Assembly: GCF_002257645.1 (NCBI RefSeq)
Contig: NZ_NQMO01000006.1
Location: forward strand, 124,001-188,000
DNA: 64,000 bases
Reading direction: 5' to 3'
Source of the DNA: Paenibacillus sp. XY044
GTDB lineage: Bacteria > Bacillota > Bacilli > Paenibacillales > Paenibacillaceae
Shown here: one piece after another, positions 1-9,052 of the stretch
Position numbering within the stretch: position 1 is the stretch's first letter
Layout: each line of letters begins with the position of its first letter
Made by a program: the position numbers and the translations under genes
The notes under the pieces: generated by a model
The model's input: only the letters and a program-made list of their open reading frames with translations
Database searches by the model: none
Told to the model about the DNA's origin: nothing

Positions 1-1
1 C

Positions 2-1114
2 GATACGCGCTACGGCCGGCGCAGGCCGTGGGTGTTTGCCTCCATTCCGCTGTTTATGCTCACCTTCGTGCTGGTTTTCTCCCCGCCGGGCGGATTATCG
101 CAAAACGGGCTGTTCACCTGGTTCCTGGTGACGCTTGTGCTGTATGAGGCGGTGGCGACCGTCCTGTGGGTCAACTATGGAGCGCTGTTTCCCGAGCTGT
201 TCCGCGGCGACCGTATTCGCGCCAAAGCCTCCGCGATCCAGCAGGGCTATCAGGTGCTGGCTCTTCTTATCGCCACTGCGCTGACGCCTATTATTTACGC
301 GGCGATCAACTTCTCCAATATGGCGATCGTGTACGCCTGCGTGTTCGGCATCTGCATGCTCATCTGCATGCTCAGCGTGCGGGAGCAGCGAGACCCCGGC
401 AAGCCGGAGCCGATGAAACTGGCCGCTGCCTTTAAGGAAACGCTCAGCAACAAGAAATTTTGGGTCTTCAACATTTCCAACTCGTTCGCTCAGACGGTTA
501 ACGGGCTGGTCAGCTCGATGATCCCGTTCTACGCTAAATACGTGCTGCGGATTTCGGAGGGCCAGGTGTCGATTCTGCTGGCGGCCGTGTTTGTGTCCGT
601 CATTCCGCTCGTAGGGGTATGGTACTGGATTGTCCGCCGGATGGACGGAGTGAAGGCTTGGCGGTTGTCGCTGATCCTGTACGGCTTGTCGGTTATTCCG
701 CTCTGGTTCGGCTACAACCTGGTGAGCGGTGTGGCAGCCGGCATTGCGGTCGGCTTCGGCCTCGCCGGTTTTCTCGTCACGCCACCGATGGTCAGCGGGT
801 GCATCATCGACGAGGACGCGGAGCGGACCGGGCGGCGGCGCGAGGGCATCTATACTGCGGTCAGCGGGTTCATTACCCGTTCAAGCGGGCTGATTTCGGC
901 GCTGGCTTTTTACGTGGTCGGCCTGATCTTTGGTTATGAAAGCGGCGACAATCCGGGGTCGGATCCGGAAGCGACGTTTCGCTACTTGATTAGTGTCGTT
1001 CCGTTATGCTTATTGGTCATATCGGTTGTTATATCCTTTATGGCCCGTTTTGATTTTCATATGACGGGAAAAGGAGAGATGAACCATGGTCAAGAGGCTC
1101 ATCATCAATTGTGA
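2..1114 (+). CDS. GPH/MelB-type sugar:cation symporter, 5' end missing
   Basis: The reading frame is open from the left edge, so the start lies outside the window; the first in-frame Met at 32 is internal. The first visible residues carry an RYGRRRPWV-like loop, which matches the conserved cytoplasmic loop between TM2 and TM3 of MFS/GPH transporters. About nine hydrophobic membrane segments follow, separated by a charged central loop near the EQRDPGKPEP stretch. GPH proteins import sugars or glycosides with Na+ or H+. The gene overlaps the next one, a YdjC/ChbG deacetylase, by 29 bases, which suggests translational coupling and a shared carbohydrate pathway. The substrate cannot be read from the sequence. 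Confidence 0.85.
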   Translation, partial: DTRYGRRRPWVFASIPLFMLTFVLVFSPPGGLSQNGLFTWFLVTLVLYEAVATVLWVNYGALFPELFRGDRIRAKASAIQQGYQVLALLIATALTPIIYAAINFSNMAIVYACVFGICMLICMLSVREQRDPGKPEPMKLAAAFKETLSNKKFWVFNISNSFAQTVNGLVSSMIPFYAKYVLRISEGQVSILLAAVFVSVIPLVGVWYWIVRRMDGVKAWRLSLILYGLSVIPLWFGYNLVSGVAAGIAVGFGLAGFLVTPPMVSGCIIDEDAERTGRRREGIYTAVSGFITRSSGLISALAFYVVGLIFGYESGDNPGSDPEATFRYLISVVPLCLLVISVVISFMARFDFHMTGKGEMNHGQEAHHQL

Positions 1115-2000
1115 CGATTTCGGGCAGAGCCCGGCGATGAACCGGGCCATCATGCATCTGCTTGAGGAGGGAAAGGTCTCCTCGGCGACAGTTATGGCGG
1201 TGGCGCCCGGATTTGAAGAGGCAGCCGCTTGGACCGCACGCCGCCGGCAGCCCAATGTGGGGCTGCACCTGACCCTGACCAGCGAGTTCGATGCTCTGCG
1301 CTGGAGCAGCCTGACCGGACACTCGTCGCTGCATGACGCCGAGGGCAAGCAGTACCGGACGGTCAGGGAGTTTGAGCTGGGCGCGGAGACCGGCGCCGTC
1401 GTGAAGGAGATCGACGCCCAGTACGAACGGGTGAAGCAGGCCGGCATCCGGATCAGCCACGTCGATAACCACATGGGCAGCCTGTACGGTATGGAGACGG
1501 GCCGCAGTCTGCTGCCCCAGACCTTTTGGAGAATTTCGCGCTGGGGTCTGCCGTCCCGCTTCTTCCGCTACATCCACCCCGATGACCCGCTCCTTCGTTC
1601 GCTGAGCGGCATTGAACGCCCGGTAGCCAAAGCAGCGGCACTGGCGGACACCTTCGGGGTGCCGATCCCTGACTACCTGCTGTCCCATCCCTTCGGGCTG
1701 GTGGAAGGGGAAACGTATGACAGCTTCAAACAGTCGATCATCGCCAAGCTGTACACCCTTCCGGACGGCGTCTGCGAAACCTATATTCATCCCGGCGCGG
1801 AAGATGCGTGGATGCTGGCCAACATTCCGCACTGGAAGAAGCGGGTGTGGGAGTTCCGTTTGCCCTTTGATGAAGACTTTGCATACGCTTTGAAGGACGC
1901 GGGCGTGGAGCTGACCCATTACGGCTATGTTCAAGAGCATCTGAAGCGGCCGCGTTTCAGGTCGGCTTTCCGGCTGATCCGGGAACTGACCCGGAAATAA
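1086..2000 (+). CDS. YdjC/ChbG family carbohydrate deacetylase
   Basis: The 304-residue protein has the YdjC/ChbG layout: an N-terminal metal-binding DDFG motif at residues 9-12, GLHLTL near residue 60, SHVDNHMG near 123 and a C-terminal ETYIHPG. Family members are metal-dependent deacetylases; E. coli ChbG removes an acetyl group from chitobiose or chitobiose phosphate. The ATG at 1086 has an AAAGGAGAG ribosome site seven bases upstream. The gene overlaps the end of the GPH symporter gene, so import and deacetylation of one sugar are probably coupled. The true substrate is inference. A weak hairpin at about 2021-2047 followed by a short T run may end the transcript. Confidence 0.85.
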   Translation: MVKRLIINCDDFGQSPAMNRAIMHLLEEGKVSSATVMAVAPGFEEAAAWTARRRQPNVGLHLTLTSEFDALRWSSLTGHSSLHDAEGKQYRTVREFELGAETGAVVKEIDAQYERVKQAGIRISHVDNHMGSLYGMETGRSLLPQTFWRISRWGLPSRFFRYIHPDDPLLRSLSGIERPVAKAAALADTFGVPIPDYLLSHPFGLVEGETYDSFKQSIIAKLYTLPDGVCETYIHPGAEDAWMLANIPHWKKRVWEFRLPFDEDFAYALKDAGVELTHYGYVQEHLKRPRFRSAFRLIRELTRK

Positions 2001-2086
2001 GGTGGCGAATATACGTTGTGAGGCTCCGTGAAGCGGGGCCCTTTTGGCTTGGAATGATTTAACACCTTCCATAGGGGCTTGGTCTT

Positions 2087-2116
2087 TAGACACGGGAAAC
2101 GCCTAAATGTTATAAT
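2087..2116 (+). promoter_or_regulatory. Sigma-A promoter of the MscS gene
   Basis: There is a perfect TATAAT at 2111-2116 preceded by TG (extended -10). A TAGACA-like -35 lies at 2087-2092 with an 18-base spacer. It sits 30 bases before the TTG start of the MscS gene. Confidence 0.65.
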
Positions 2117-2145
2117 ATAGGTCAATTTTTTCGGGGGGTGTCTAT

Positions 2146-3252
2146 TTGAGTATATGGACGTGGCTGCAGGATGTGATCGGCCGTGTCAGATGGATGGATG
2201 TGCTGGTTTCTGCCGGGATCATGGCACTTTTTGTGCTGTTGAACCGGTTCCTGGTCCGGTACGTGTTTTCGCTGGTGGGTAAGAAAAACCGGGAGAAGGA
2301 ACGGACGCTGATGTGGAAAGAGGCGTTGGAGAAGCCGCTCCGGTTGTTTGTTGCCGCTCTCGGGGTGTATCTGGGATTGAAATATTTGCTATCCGTCCGT
2401 TGGGAGACCGCCAGCGCGTTGGACGGACTTTTCCGCAGCGTGGTGATTCTGCTGATCGGATGGAGCCTGCTCATTCTGTCCAACCGGTCTTCGTTTTTGC
2501 TGGAGCAGCTTAGCAAGAAGATCCGGCTGGATGATTCGAGTATGCTGATTCCTTTTATGTCCAAAGTGCTGCGGTTCGTGGTCATCGTCCTGACCATTAC
2601 GCTGATCGGAACAGAGTGGGGGTTCAGTATCAACGGCCTGGTCGCTGGCATGGGGCTCGGCAGTCTGGCCATTGCCTTGGCTGCAAAAGATACGCTCGGC
2701 AATATTATCGGGGGCATCGTTATCATATTAGAGAAACCCTTTTCGAAGGGCGATTGGATCCTGACTCCCAGCGTGGAAGGGTTCGTCGAGGACATCACCT
2801 TCCGGAGCACGAAAATCCGCACATTTGCGGATGCCGTCGTGACGGTACCGAATGCTGCGCTGGCGGATCAACCGATCACGAATTGGAGCCGCATGGGCAA
2901 ACGCCGGGTTACCTTTACGCTCGGCGTGGCGCTGGATTCGGACAGGGAGCGGCTGGCTGCCGCGGTCGAACGGATCGAGACGGGCCTAAGGGAGAATGAA
3001 AAAATCGACCCGAAAACGATCCTTGTTAAATTTACGGAGTTTCAGCAAAGCAGCCTGGGCATTTTCTTCTACTTTTTTTCGAAAACGACCGTATGGGCGG
3101 AACATCTGGCAGTGCGGCAGGAGGTGAATCTCACTGTGATGCAGGTACTGGAAGAAGAGGGAATACGCCTCGCGTATCCATCGCAGCGGGTATTCCTTGA
3201 AGAAGGAGCCGCGGAGGAAGAGGGGCTGCGCTCCGTTTCGAGCGCGGGATGA
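2146..3252 (+). CDS. MscS-family mechanosensitive channel
   Basis: This 368-residue membrane protein has about four N-terminal transmembrane segments, then the glycine/alanine-rich pore helix GLVAGMGLGSLAIALAAKDT near residues 166-185, followed by the conserved EKPFSKGDWI beta domain. That arrangement defines the MscS superfamily, which opens under membrane tension to release solutes on hypo-osmotic shock. The start is TTG with a GGGGGGTG ribosome site just upstream; no ATG in a better position exists. The gene is alone between its own promoter and a bidirectional terminator. The length is closer to YnaI- or YkuT-like members than to the 286-residue E. coli MscS. Confidence 0.9.
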   Translation: MSIWTWLQDVIGRVRWMDVLVSAGIMALFVLLNRFLVRYVFSLVGKKNREKERTLMWKEALEKPLRLFVAALGVYLGLKYLLSVRWETASALDGLFRSVVILLIGWSLLILSNRSSFLLEQLSKKIRLDDSSMLIPFMSKVLRFVVIVLTITLIGTEWGFSINGLVAGMGLGSLAIALAAKDTLGNIIGGIVIILEKPFSKGDWILTPSVEGFVEDITFRSTKIRTFADAVVTVPNAALADQPITNWSRMGKRRVTFTLGVALDSDRERLAAAVERIETGLRENEKIDPKTILVKFTEFQQSSLGIFFYFFSKTTVWAEHLAVRQEVNLTVMQVLEEEGIRLAYPSQRVFLEEGAAEEEGLRSVSSAG

Positions 3253-3270
3253 TTCTTTCATAGGTATAAA

Positions 3271-3308
3271 AAAACATCCCTTCGCACACGGTTGCGAAGG
3301 GATGTTTT
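3271..3308. terminator. Bidirectional intrinsic terminator between MscS gene and udk
   Basis: A perfect 16-base stem (AAAACATCCCTTCGCA with its complement at 3293-3308) encloses a six-base loop. The stem has A runs on the left and T runs on the right, so it can stop transcription from both convergent genes. Confidence 0.9.
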
Positions 3309-3376
3309 GGCTTATCCGGTTTATTTTCCGCTGTCCGCTCCGAACCAGCGGGGTTCTATAAACCGCTCAAGCCCTG

Positions 3377-4012
3377 TTAGATGTCCGACCAGTTCCGGTC
3401 GCCCGTCAGAAACTTCTCCGTCAGGATCGACAGAAGCTGAATGCCGACTTCGTTTTCCCCGCCTTCGGGAATGATGAGGTCGGCGTATTTTTTGGACGGC
3501 TCGATAAAGGCCTCGTGCATCGGCTTCACCGTCGCCAGGTACTGCTGGTGAATCGACTGGATGCTGCGTCCGCGTTCCTCAATGTCGCGCAGGACGCGGC
3601 GCAGGATACGGACGTCCGGGTCCGTGTCGACGAACACCTTGATGTCGAGCATCTCGCGCAGCTTCTCGTCCGACAGGACGTGAAGGCCTTCGATGATGAC
3701 GATATTGTTCGGCGTCAGCTCCACTTTGTCGACCGAGGAGCGGGCGTGAACCGTAAAGTCGTACACCGGCGCGTAAGCGGTTTGGCCTTCTTTTAACTGA
3801 CCCAGATGCTCGATGAGTAGTTCATTATCAAAGGCGAACGGATGATCATAGTTGATCAGTTCCCGTTCCGCCAGGCTAAGATGAGGGTTATCCTTGTAAT
3901 AATTGTCCTGGGAAATGAAGGTGACCTTCCCCGAACCTAGACGATCGATGACCGAACGGGCCACCGTCGTTTTGCCGGAGCCAGTGCCGCCGGCGATACC
4001 AATAATAAGCAT
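3377..4012 (-). CDS. udk: Uridine kinase
   Basis: The protein begins MLIIGIAGGTGSGKTTVA, a canonical P-loop (GGTGSGKTT, residues 7-15), and continues with SQDNYYKD and YDHPFAFD motifs typical of uridine/cytidine kinase Udk. It phosphorylates uridine and cytidine with ATP or GTP in pyrimidine salvage. I chose the ATG at 4012 (211 residues) over an upstream in-frame TTG at 4051, because 211 residues fits the family and an AGGGGGT site lies between the two. Expected cytoplasmic tetramer. The gene is monocistronic, with a shared terminator downstream. Confidence 0.93.
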   Translation of the reverse strand: MLIIGIAGGTGSGKTTVARSVIDRLGSGKVTFISQDNYYKDNPHLSLAERELINYDHPFAFDNELLIEHLGQLKEGQTAYAPVYDFTVHARSSVDKVELTPNNIVIIEGLHVLSDEKLREMLDIKVFVDTDPDVRILRRVLRDIEERGRSIQSIHQQYLATVKPMHEAFIEPSKKYADLIIPEGGENEVGIQLLSILTEKFLTGDRNWSDI

Positions 4013-4064
4013 GACGAATCGTGTACCCCCTAAATGAAATGCCACCTGCAACTATAACCCAAGT

Positions 4065-4073
4065 ATTGTAGCA
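4065..4073 (-). promoter_or_regulatory. Extended -10 promoter of udk
   Basis: On the minus strand the sequence reads TGCTACAAT, an extended -10 element, about 55 bases before the udk ATG. No convincing -35 is visible, which is common for extended -10 promoters. Confidence 0.5.
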
Positions 4074-4296
4074 CAGCCGCCACTTTTTTTCATCTTATCG
4101 GGCTTATGAGAAAAATGGTAAGGTCATTCGTGAGCAAGGAGCATCATTAATTGGTCTCTAGACGTGGGAGTAAATGTTGTGATCCTATATGTAAACTTGG
4201 TTGCAGGCACGGGCAGGAAATAAAACGTTTACGAGCGAATGTAAGTAAGATTAAGGAATACAAACTGATATTGTAAACAAAGAAAGGTTGATGATT

Positions 4297-5268
4297 GTGC
4301 CACTCGTAGATATGCCGCTGTCCCAGTTGAAGCAGTATGAAGGAAGAAATCCGAAACCGGATGATTTTGATACCTATTGGGCGCGGGCACTGGAAGAAAT
4401 GCGGGCCGTCGATCCGCAGGTGGAGCTCGTTCCGGCGGATTTCGAAGTGCCTTTTGCTGAATGCTTTTCGCTGTACTTCAACGGAGTGAACGGCGCCAGA
4501 ATCCATGCCAAATACGCCAGACCGAAAGGGGCATCCCAGCCTCACCCGGCCGTACTGCAATTTCACGGTTATACGGGAGACAGCGGAGATTGGATGGATA
4601 AAATGGTCTACCCGGCGATGGGTTTCTCCATTGCGTCACTGGATGTCCGCGGTCAGGGCGGCCTGTCCGAGGATACGGGCGGCGTGGTCGGCAACACGCA
4701 TCACGGCCATATCATCCGTGGCTTAAGCGATAAGGACCCGAATAAGCTGCTATTTCGCGACGTGTTCCTGGATACCGCGCAGCTGGCCGCGATCGTGATG
4801 GGCTTCCCGGAGGTCGACGCGGAGCGCGTAGGGGCGACGGGATGGTCGCAGGGCGGTGCGCTGACGATTGCGTGCGCGGCGCTGGAGCCGAGAATCAAGA
4901 AAGCTGCTCCGGTGTATCCGTTCTTGAGCGATTATAAGCGGGTATGGGAGATGGATCTCAGCGTTCATGCGTACGAGGAGCTCCGCACCTATTTCCGCAA
5001 GTTCGATCCGCAGCATCAGCGCGAGGACGAAATTTTCAACAAGCTCGGATATATAGACATTCAGCATCTGGCTTCGCGCATTGAGGCCGACGTCATGGTC
5101 GGCGTCGGCCTGATGGACACGGTCTGCCCGCCGTCGACCCAGTTTGCCGCCATTAATAAAATGAAGTCGTCAGTGAAGCTTGAAATCTATCCGGATTTCG
5201 GCCACGAAGGGCTCCCTGGCCTACCCGACAAGATCGTGCAGTTTATGAAGGGGCTGCAGCAGGAATAG
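4297..5268 (+). CDS. axeA: Acetyl-xylan esterase / cephalosporin-C deacetylase (CE7)
   Basis: An alpha/beta hydrolase of about 323 residues in the AXE1 (CE7) family. The nucleophile is Ser184 in GWSQGG, and the remaining triad residues are Asp274 (GLMDT) and His303 (GHEG). This spacing matches the known CE7 enzymes. The RGQGG motif near residue 118 is also family-specific. CE7 enzymes remove acetyl groups from xylo-oligosaccharides and cephalosporin C inside the cell; no signal peptide is present. I chose the GTG at 4297, because the upstream TTG (4288) and ATG (4291) lie too close to the AGAAAGG site, and the resulting N-terminus MPLVDMPLSQLKQY aligns with relatives. Confidence 0.9.
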   Translation: MPLVDMPLSQLKQYEGRNPKPDDFDTYWARALEEMRAVDPQVELVPADFEVPFAECFSLYFNGVNGARIHAKYARPKGASQPHPAVLQFHGYTGDSGDWMDKMVYPAMGFSIASLDVRGQGGLSEDTGGVVGNTHHGHIIRGLSDKDPNKLLFRDVFLDTAQLAAIVMGFPEVDAERVGATGWSQGGALTIACAALEPRIKKAAPVYPFLSDYKRVWEMDLSVHAYEELRTYFRKFDPQHQREDEIFNKLGYIDIQHLASRIEADVMVGVGLMDTVCPPSTQFAAINKMKSSVKLEIYPDFGHEGLPGLPDKIVQFMKGLQQE

Positions 5269-5414
5269 CAGTAGATGAACTGAGATTAGACCTGCAAAGG
5301 GAGAAATGACATTTTTTTTCATACGTCGTCTTCGTACTTCAACAACCGGCAGCAGGCACGACGGATCACTCTTTTGCACTCGTTTTGTTTTTTAACCCTA
5401 TATTATTCGTGAAT

Positions 5415-5459
5415 AAAGGCATCCCTTTCGGCCAAGCGCCGGCCATGGGATGCCTTTTT
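5415..5459 (+). terminator. Intrinsic terminator in the 5269-5697 gap
   Basis: AAAGGCATCCC (5415-5425) pairs with GGGATGCCTTT at 5447-5457, followed by T residues. The rest of the 429-base gap holds an inverted repeat TTAAC-tttc-GTTAA at 5551-5564 and a TGC-TACGAT extended -10 near 5584-5592, which may be the promoter of the SLH gene. I see no gene in the gap. Confidence 0.75.
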
Positions 5460-5697
5460 GGCATGGGCCGACTTGGGAAACGGACCCGCGAAAGCCGAGT
5501 GTCCGGGATGAACTCGGGGTTGAAAAAAATATCGAATTTTGGCGGCCCAGTTAACTTTCGTTAATTGTCCGTGCCTGTTTGCCTTGCTACGATGGGGGTG
5601 CATTTTTGAAAACCGATTCAAAAGGCCTAGATGTAAAGACTCATTTCATCGCAGAGTCGGGACGATTTACATACCTAAAAAGCAAGGAGAGACACGA

Positions 5698-8600
5698 ATG
5701 CACCGATTAAGAAAGCTAAGTCTGGGCGCTGTGCTCGCGCTCGGCCTGCAGCAGCTGTACCCGATGGCGGCTTATGCCGATATTGCGGTGGAACCGCAGC
5801 AGGATCCGTTTGTCTTTTACGTCAGCGATAGCGATTATGGGGATGGTTACAGGCTAAGAGTAAGCTCTTATGACGATCAAGGTGAGCTCCTGAACCAGGA
5901 GACAAGCGAAAATCCACCGGATGAGCCTTTTGTCATTTCCATTAACCCGTACGATAACCCATGGGTTCCGCACGTTGATTTGGATGACCCGCACCCGATC
6001 ACATTCCGGGTCGAGACGATTAAAACTGGTGATAGCGGTCTGGTGGACGTACCGGGCGGTTCGGAAGGAGATGGAACGTCTGAGGAGGGCTCCGAGAGTA
6101 GCGGTGGAGCGAGCGGCTTGGATAGCGGCAGCAGCAGTGGTGACGGCGCGAATAGAGAAACCGGCGGCAGCGGCGGTGCCGGAAGCGGCGAGGAGAGCGG
6201 CACCGGAGCTGGTGGAGACGGTAGCGTAAGCGGTGGTGAAATCGGCGACGGGACGGCCGGGGGCACCACGGGCGGCAGTGAGAGCACCGCAGGCTCGGAT
6301 CCCAGCGAAACCGGCGGCACTGACGGAAGTGGAATCAGTGATGGTGGTGGAACCGGAGATGCATGGCTCGGCGATCCGATCCCCGGGAGTTCCGGAGAGC
6401 CCGGAACCGAGCCTGGGATCGGCATCGAATCCGTGAGCACCGTTGTACAGCAAGGGGATCGCGCAGGTGTGACGGCGGTTCCCGGCAGTGAAAACGGCGA
6501 AGAGATTGTGGATAGCGCCGATTATACGTGGAGTCCCGTTGCGACCGTCGAAGGCAGCTTGTTGATTTCCCGGGAGCAGCTGGATGACCTGAATCTGAGG
6601 GTGACGGATGCAGAAGGCCATGAGGTCATGGTGCCTGAAAGCCAGCTGGCACTTTCGTACGATGATGCGTCCCATACGGTCCGGTATGAGGCGAACCTGC
6701 CGAAGGGCGGGCCATATAACGTCACAGCCGAAGTGAACGGTCAGCCTTATGGATCGGTTCAGGTGAATCCGATAACCATGGAGAACCGTTTCCCAAGTAA
6801 AACGCTGCTCGAGGGCAGCGAGATCCATACTTATTTTGAAGTCAAAGCTGAGCAGCTTGTACCGTACACAGTAGAAAAACTCGATGGGATGGATGCAATT
6901 CTGAATGCAGCCGATGGGCAACTTGTCGATTTTGGCGAACTTACAGACGATGCATCCAAAGAAGTGGATCTTCCGTTTGAATTCCCTTTTTATGGGGATA
7001 CATACAGCCAAATGTGGATCGACATCAACGGCGGCCTCTATTTTGGCGATTATAATGCCATTGGGTCCGATGTCTATCCCGATAAGTATGCACCGCCTGC
7101 ACTGCAGGCCTATGTATCAGATTTAAGACTCAACCCGGATGATCCCGACTCTAAAATTCTGACGGAAACGATCGGGGAGGAAGGGAACCGGAAGTTTATT
7201 GTACAGTGGAATCATGTGTACTTTTATGATGGAGATGTCCCGATTACGTTCCAGGCGATTTTGTCCGAAAACGGCGATGTCCAGTACCAGTACCCTGGCA
7301 TCACGACCGAGAACGCCGACTACGATAACGGGGCGTCTTCAACGATCGGCATCCAAGCAGGGCAGGGCTTGTCTCAAAATTACCTCCTCTACTCGCATCG
7401 AGAGTCCATGATCGATAGTGGGGAGGCGATCCGCTTCAGTCCGGTAACGGTCTCGGACGAAAATCCTTCCGATGGCGATCATGGTTCCGGCGGCGACGGC
7501 GGATCAGGCGGCGGAGGGGATAACGGCTCCGGCGATAATGGCGGCTCCGACAATAGCGGCGATAACGGCTCCGGTGGTAACGGGGGATCGAACAACGGTG
7601 GCGGTAACACGGGCGGCAGCGGTGGATCGAACAACGGCGGCAGCACTGGTGGCTCAACATCAACCACACCAACTTCCCCGGGAAATTCGACCGCCGGCGT
7701 TCCCGCACCGGTCGTGGTGAATGGAAAGTCATACGATGGAGTGCTCCAAACAACGACAGCCACCAATAACGGGCAGACGTCGGTGACGGCCGTTCTTGAT
7801 GCGTCGAAGCTGCAGGCCATGCTGAGTCAGGCTGGGCCAGGACAATCCGTCACGCTTCCGGTCATGCAGGCGGCGAACACAACGACTGTGGGGCTGACGG
7901 CACAATCGCTGAGAGCACTGGAAACGGGCGCAAGCCAGCTGGTGATCCAGACTGCAAACGGAAACTATAATCTTCCGATATCGGAGATCAGCATGTCCAG
8001 ACTCGCCCGGCTCTTCCAAGCCTCAGGCGATGTTACGGGGATGAACGTCCAGATCATCGTCGCCAGGTCTGAAGCGGCAAGGGCAGCACAGCTGGAGGCA
8101 GCCGCCAAAAAGATGGAGCTGCAGTTTGTGGCCGGACCGGTAGATTTCCGGATTGTAGCTTCATTCCAGGGTCAAACCCTGAGCGTTAGCCCGTACAGCA
8201 CTTATGTGCAGCATGTCCTGCAGATTCCGGCAGCAGGCGCAGGCGTGGTGTCTACAGGAGTAATGCTCGACGAGAACGGAACGGTGCACCCTGTGCCTAC
8301 CCGGTTGACCGGAGAGAACGGCAGCCGCAGTGCAATCATGAGCAGCCTAGGCGGCGGTACATTCGCCCTGGTCAGTTACAGCACAAGCTTCAGCGATGTG
8401 AGCGGGCATACGCAGGAGGTCGTGCAGGACCTCGCCTCCCGCCTGATTCTGCAAGGAACAGGGGAGGATCGGTTCGCCCCTGACCATACGGTGAGCTGCG
8501 CGGAATTTGCCGCCATTCTGGTCCGCGCGTTAGGACTTGCCGGCGGCGGCCAATCAAGCAGCTATGCCGATGTGAAGCCGGGCGACTGGTACACGGAAGC

Positions 8601-8943
8601 CGTAACTCTCGCCCAGCAATACGGCATCGTGAACGGCTACAGCGACGGGACCTTCCGTCCCGGCCATACGATTACCCGCGAGGAGGCGCTGGTCATGTTC
8701 GGCCGTGCCGGCAAGCTGGCTCGTCTGGGATCCGGCGCTGATCAGGTAGAGCTGAGCCAAGCATTGTCCGTATTTACAGACAGCCAGGTGGTGTCGGGCT
8801 GGGCGGCTATGGCCGTGGCCGAAGCGGTTCATAACCAGCTGCTGGACGGTCTTGGCAGTCAGCTGCAACCGAAGAAAGAGATCACCAGAGCGGAAACGGC
8901 CGAGATCCTTCAGCGTTTGCTGAAGAAGTCAGACCTCATCTGA
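5698..8943 (+). CDS. Secreted S-layer-anchored protein with three SLH domains
   Basis: A 1081-residue exported protein. Residues 1-27 form a signal peptide ending in AYA. Two glycine/serine/asparagine-rich linkers (about 118-244 and 590-664) flank a beta-sandwich-like region (about 400-585) with IGIQ and GDVQYQYPG features that resemble repeats found in secreted peptidases. A further domain (667-894) commonly precedes SLH motifs in Paenibacillus proteins. Three SLH motifs end the protein (FSDVSGH, YADVKPGDWY, FTDSQVVSGW), so it is probably held on secondary cell wall polymer. The ATG at 5698 follows an AAGGAGA site; the longer frame upstream lacks one. No catalytic motif is visible, so function is unknown beyond surface display. 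Confidence 0.88.
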   Translation: MHRLRKLSLGAVLALGLQQLYPMAAYADIAVEPQQDPFVFYVSDSDYGDGYRLRVSSYDDQGELLNQETSENPPDEPFVISINPYDNPWVPHVDLDDPHPITFRVETIKTGDSGLVDVPGGSEGDGTSEEGSESSGGASGLDSGSSSGDGANRETGGSGGAGSGEESGTGAGGDGSVSGGEIGDGTAGGTTGGSESTAGSDPSETGGTDGSGISDGGGTGDAWLGDPIPGSSGEPGTEPGIGIESVSTVVQQGDRAGVTAVPGSENGEEIVDSADYTWSPVATVEGSLLISREQLDDLNLRVTDAEGHEVMVPESQLALSYDDASHTVRYEANLPKGGPYNVTAEVNGQPYGSVQVNPITMENRFPSKTLLEGSEIHTYFEVKAEQLVPYTVEKLDGMDAILNAADGQLVDFGELTDDASKEVDLPFEFPFYGDTYSQMWIDINGGLYFGDYNAIGSDVYPDKYAPPALQAYVSDLRLNPDDPDSKILTETIGEEGNRKFIVQWNHVYFYDGDVPITFQAILSENGDVQYQYPGITTENADYDNGASSTIGIQAGQGLSQNYLLYSHRESMIDSGEAIRFSPVTVSDENPSDGDHGSGGDGGSGGGGDNGSGDNGGSDNSGDNGSGGNGGSNNGGGNTGGSGGSNNGGSTGGSTSTTPTSPGNSTAGVPAPVVVNGKSYDGVLQTTTATNNGQTSVTAVLDASKLQAMLSQAGPGQSVTLPVMQAANTTTVGLTAQSLRALETGASQLVIQTANGNYNLPISEISMSRLARLFQASGDVTGMNVQIIVARSEAARAAQLEAAAKKMELQFVAGPVDFRIVASFQGQTLSVSPYSTYVQHVLQIPAAGAGVVSTGVMLDENGTVHPVPTRLTGENGSRSAIMSSLGGGTFALVSYSTSFSDVSGHTQEVVQDLASRLILQGTGEDRFAPDHTVSCAEFAAILVRALGLAGGGQSSSYADVKPGDWYTEAVTLAQQYGIVNGYSDGTFRPGHTITREEALVMFGRAGKLARLGSGADQVELSQALSVFTDSQVVSGWAAMAVAEAVHNQLLDGLGSQLQPKKEITRAETAEILQRLLKKSDLI

Positions 8944-8973
8944 CGGTTTACCGCTATGAAATAGGCATGAGGC

Positions 8974-9004
8974 AGCTGCCGGGAATATTCCCGGCAGCTT
9001 TTTC
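8974..9004 (+). terminator. Intrinsic terminator of the SLH gene
   Basis: A perfect inverted repeat AGCTGCCGGGAA/TTCCCGGCAGCT is followed by a TTTTTCT run. Confidence 0.88.
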
Positions 9005-9052
9005 TATTCCGCCGGATCGGCCTCGCGGGAGGCGAGAACTGAAGAAGAAAGA

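Noticed and set aside
4288..4296. Earlier TTG/ATG starts of the esterase gene
   Set aside because: They lie within three bases of the ribosome site; the GTG at 4297 has correct spacing and gives the family N-terminus.
5877..6440. Pro/Ser-rich minus-strand frame
   Set aside because: It is antisense to the Gly/Ser-rich linker of the SLH protein; the proline-rich composition comes from reading GGC/AGC codons backwards.
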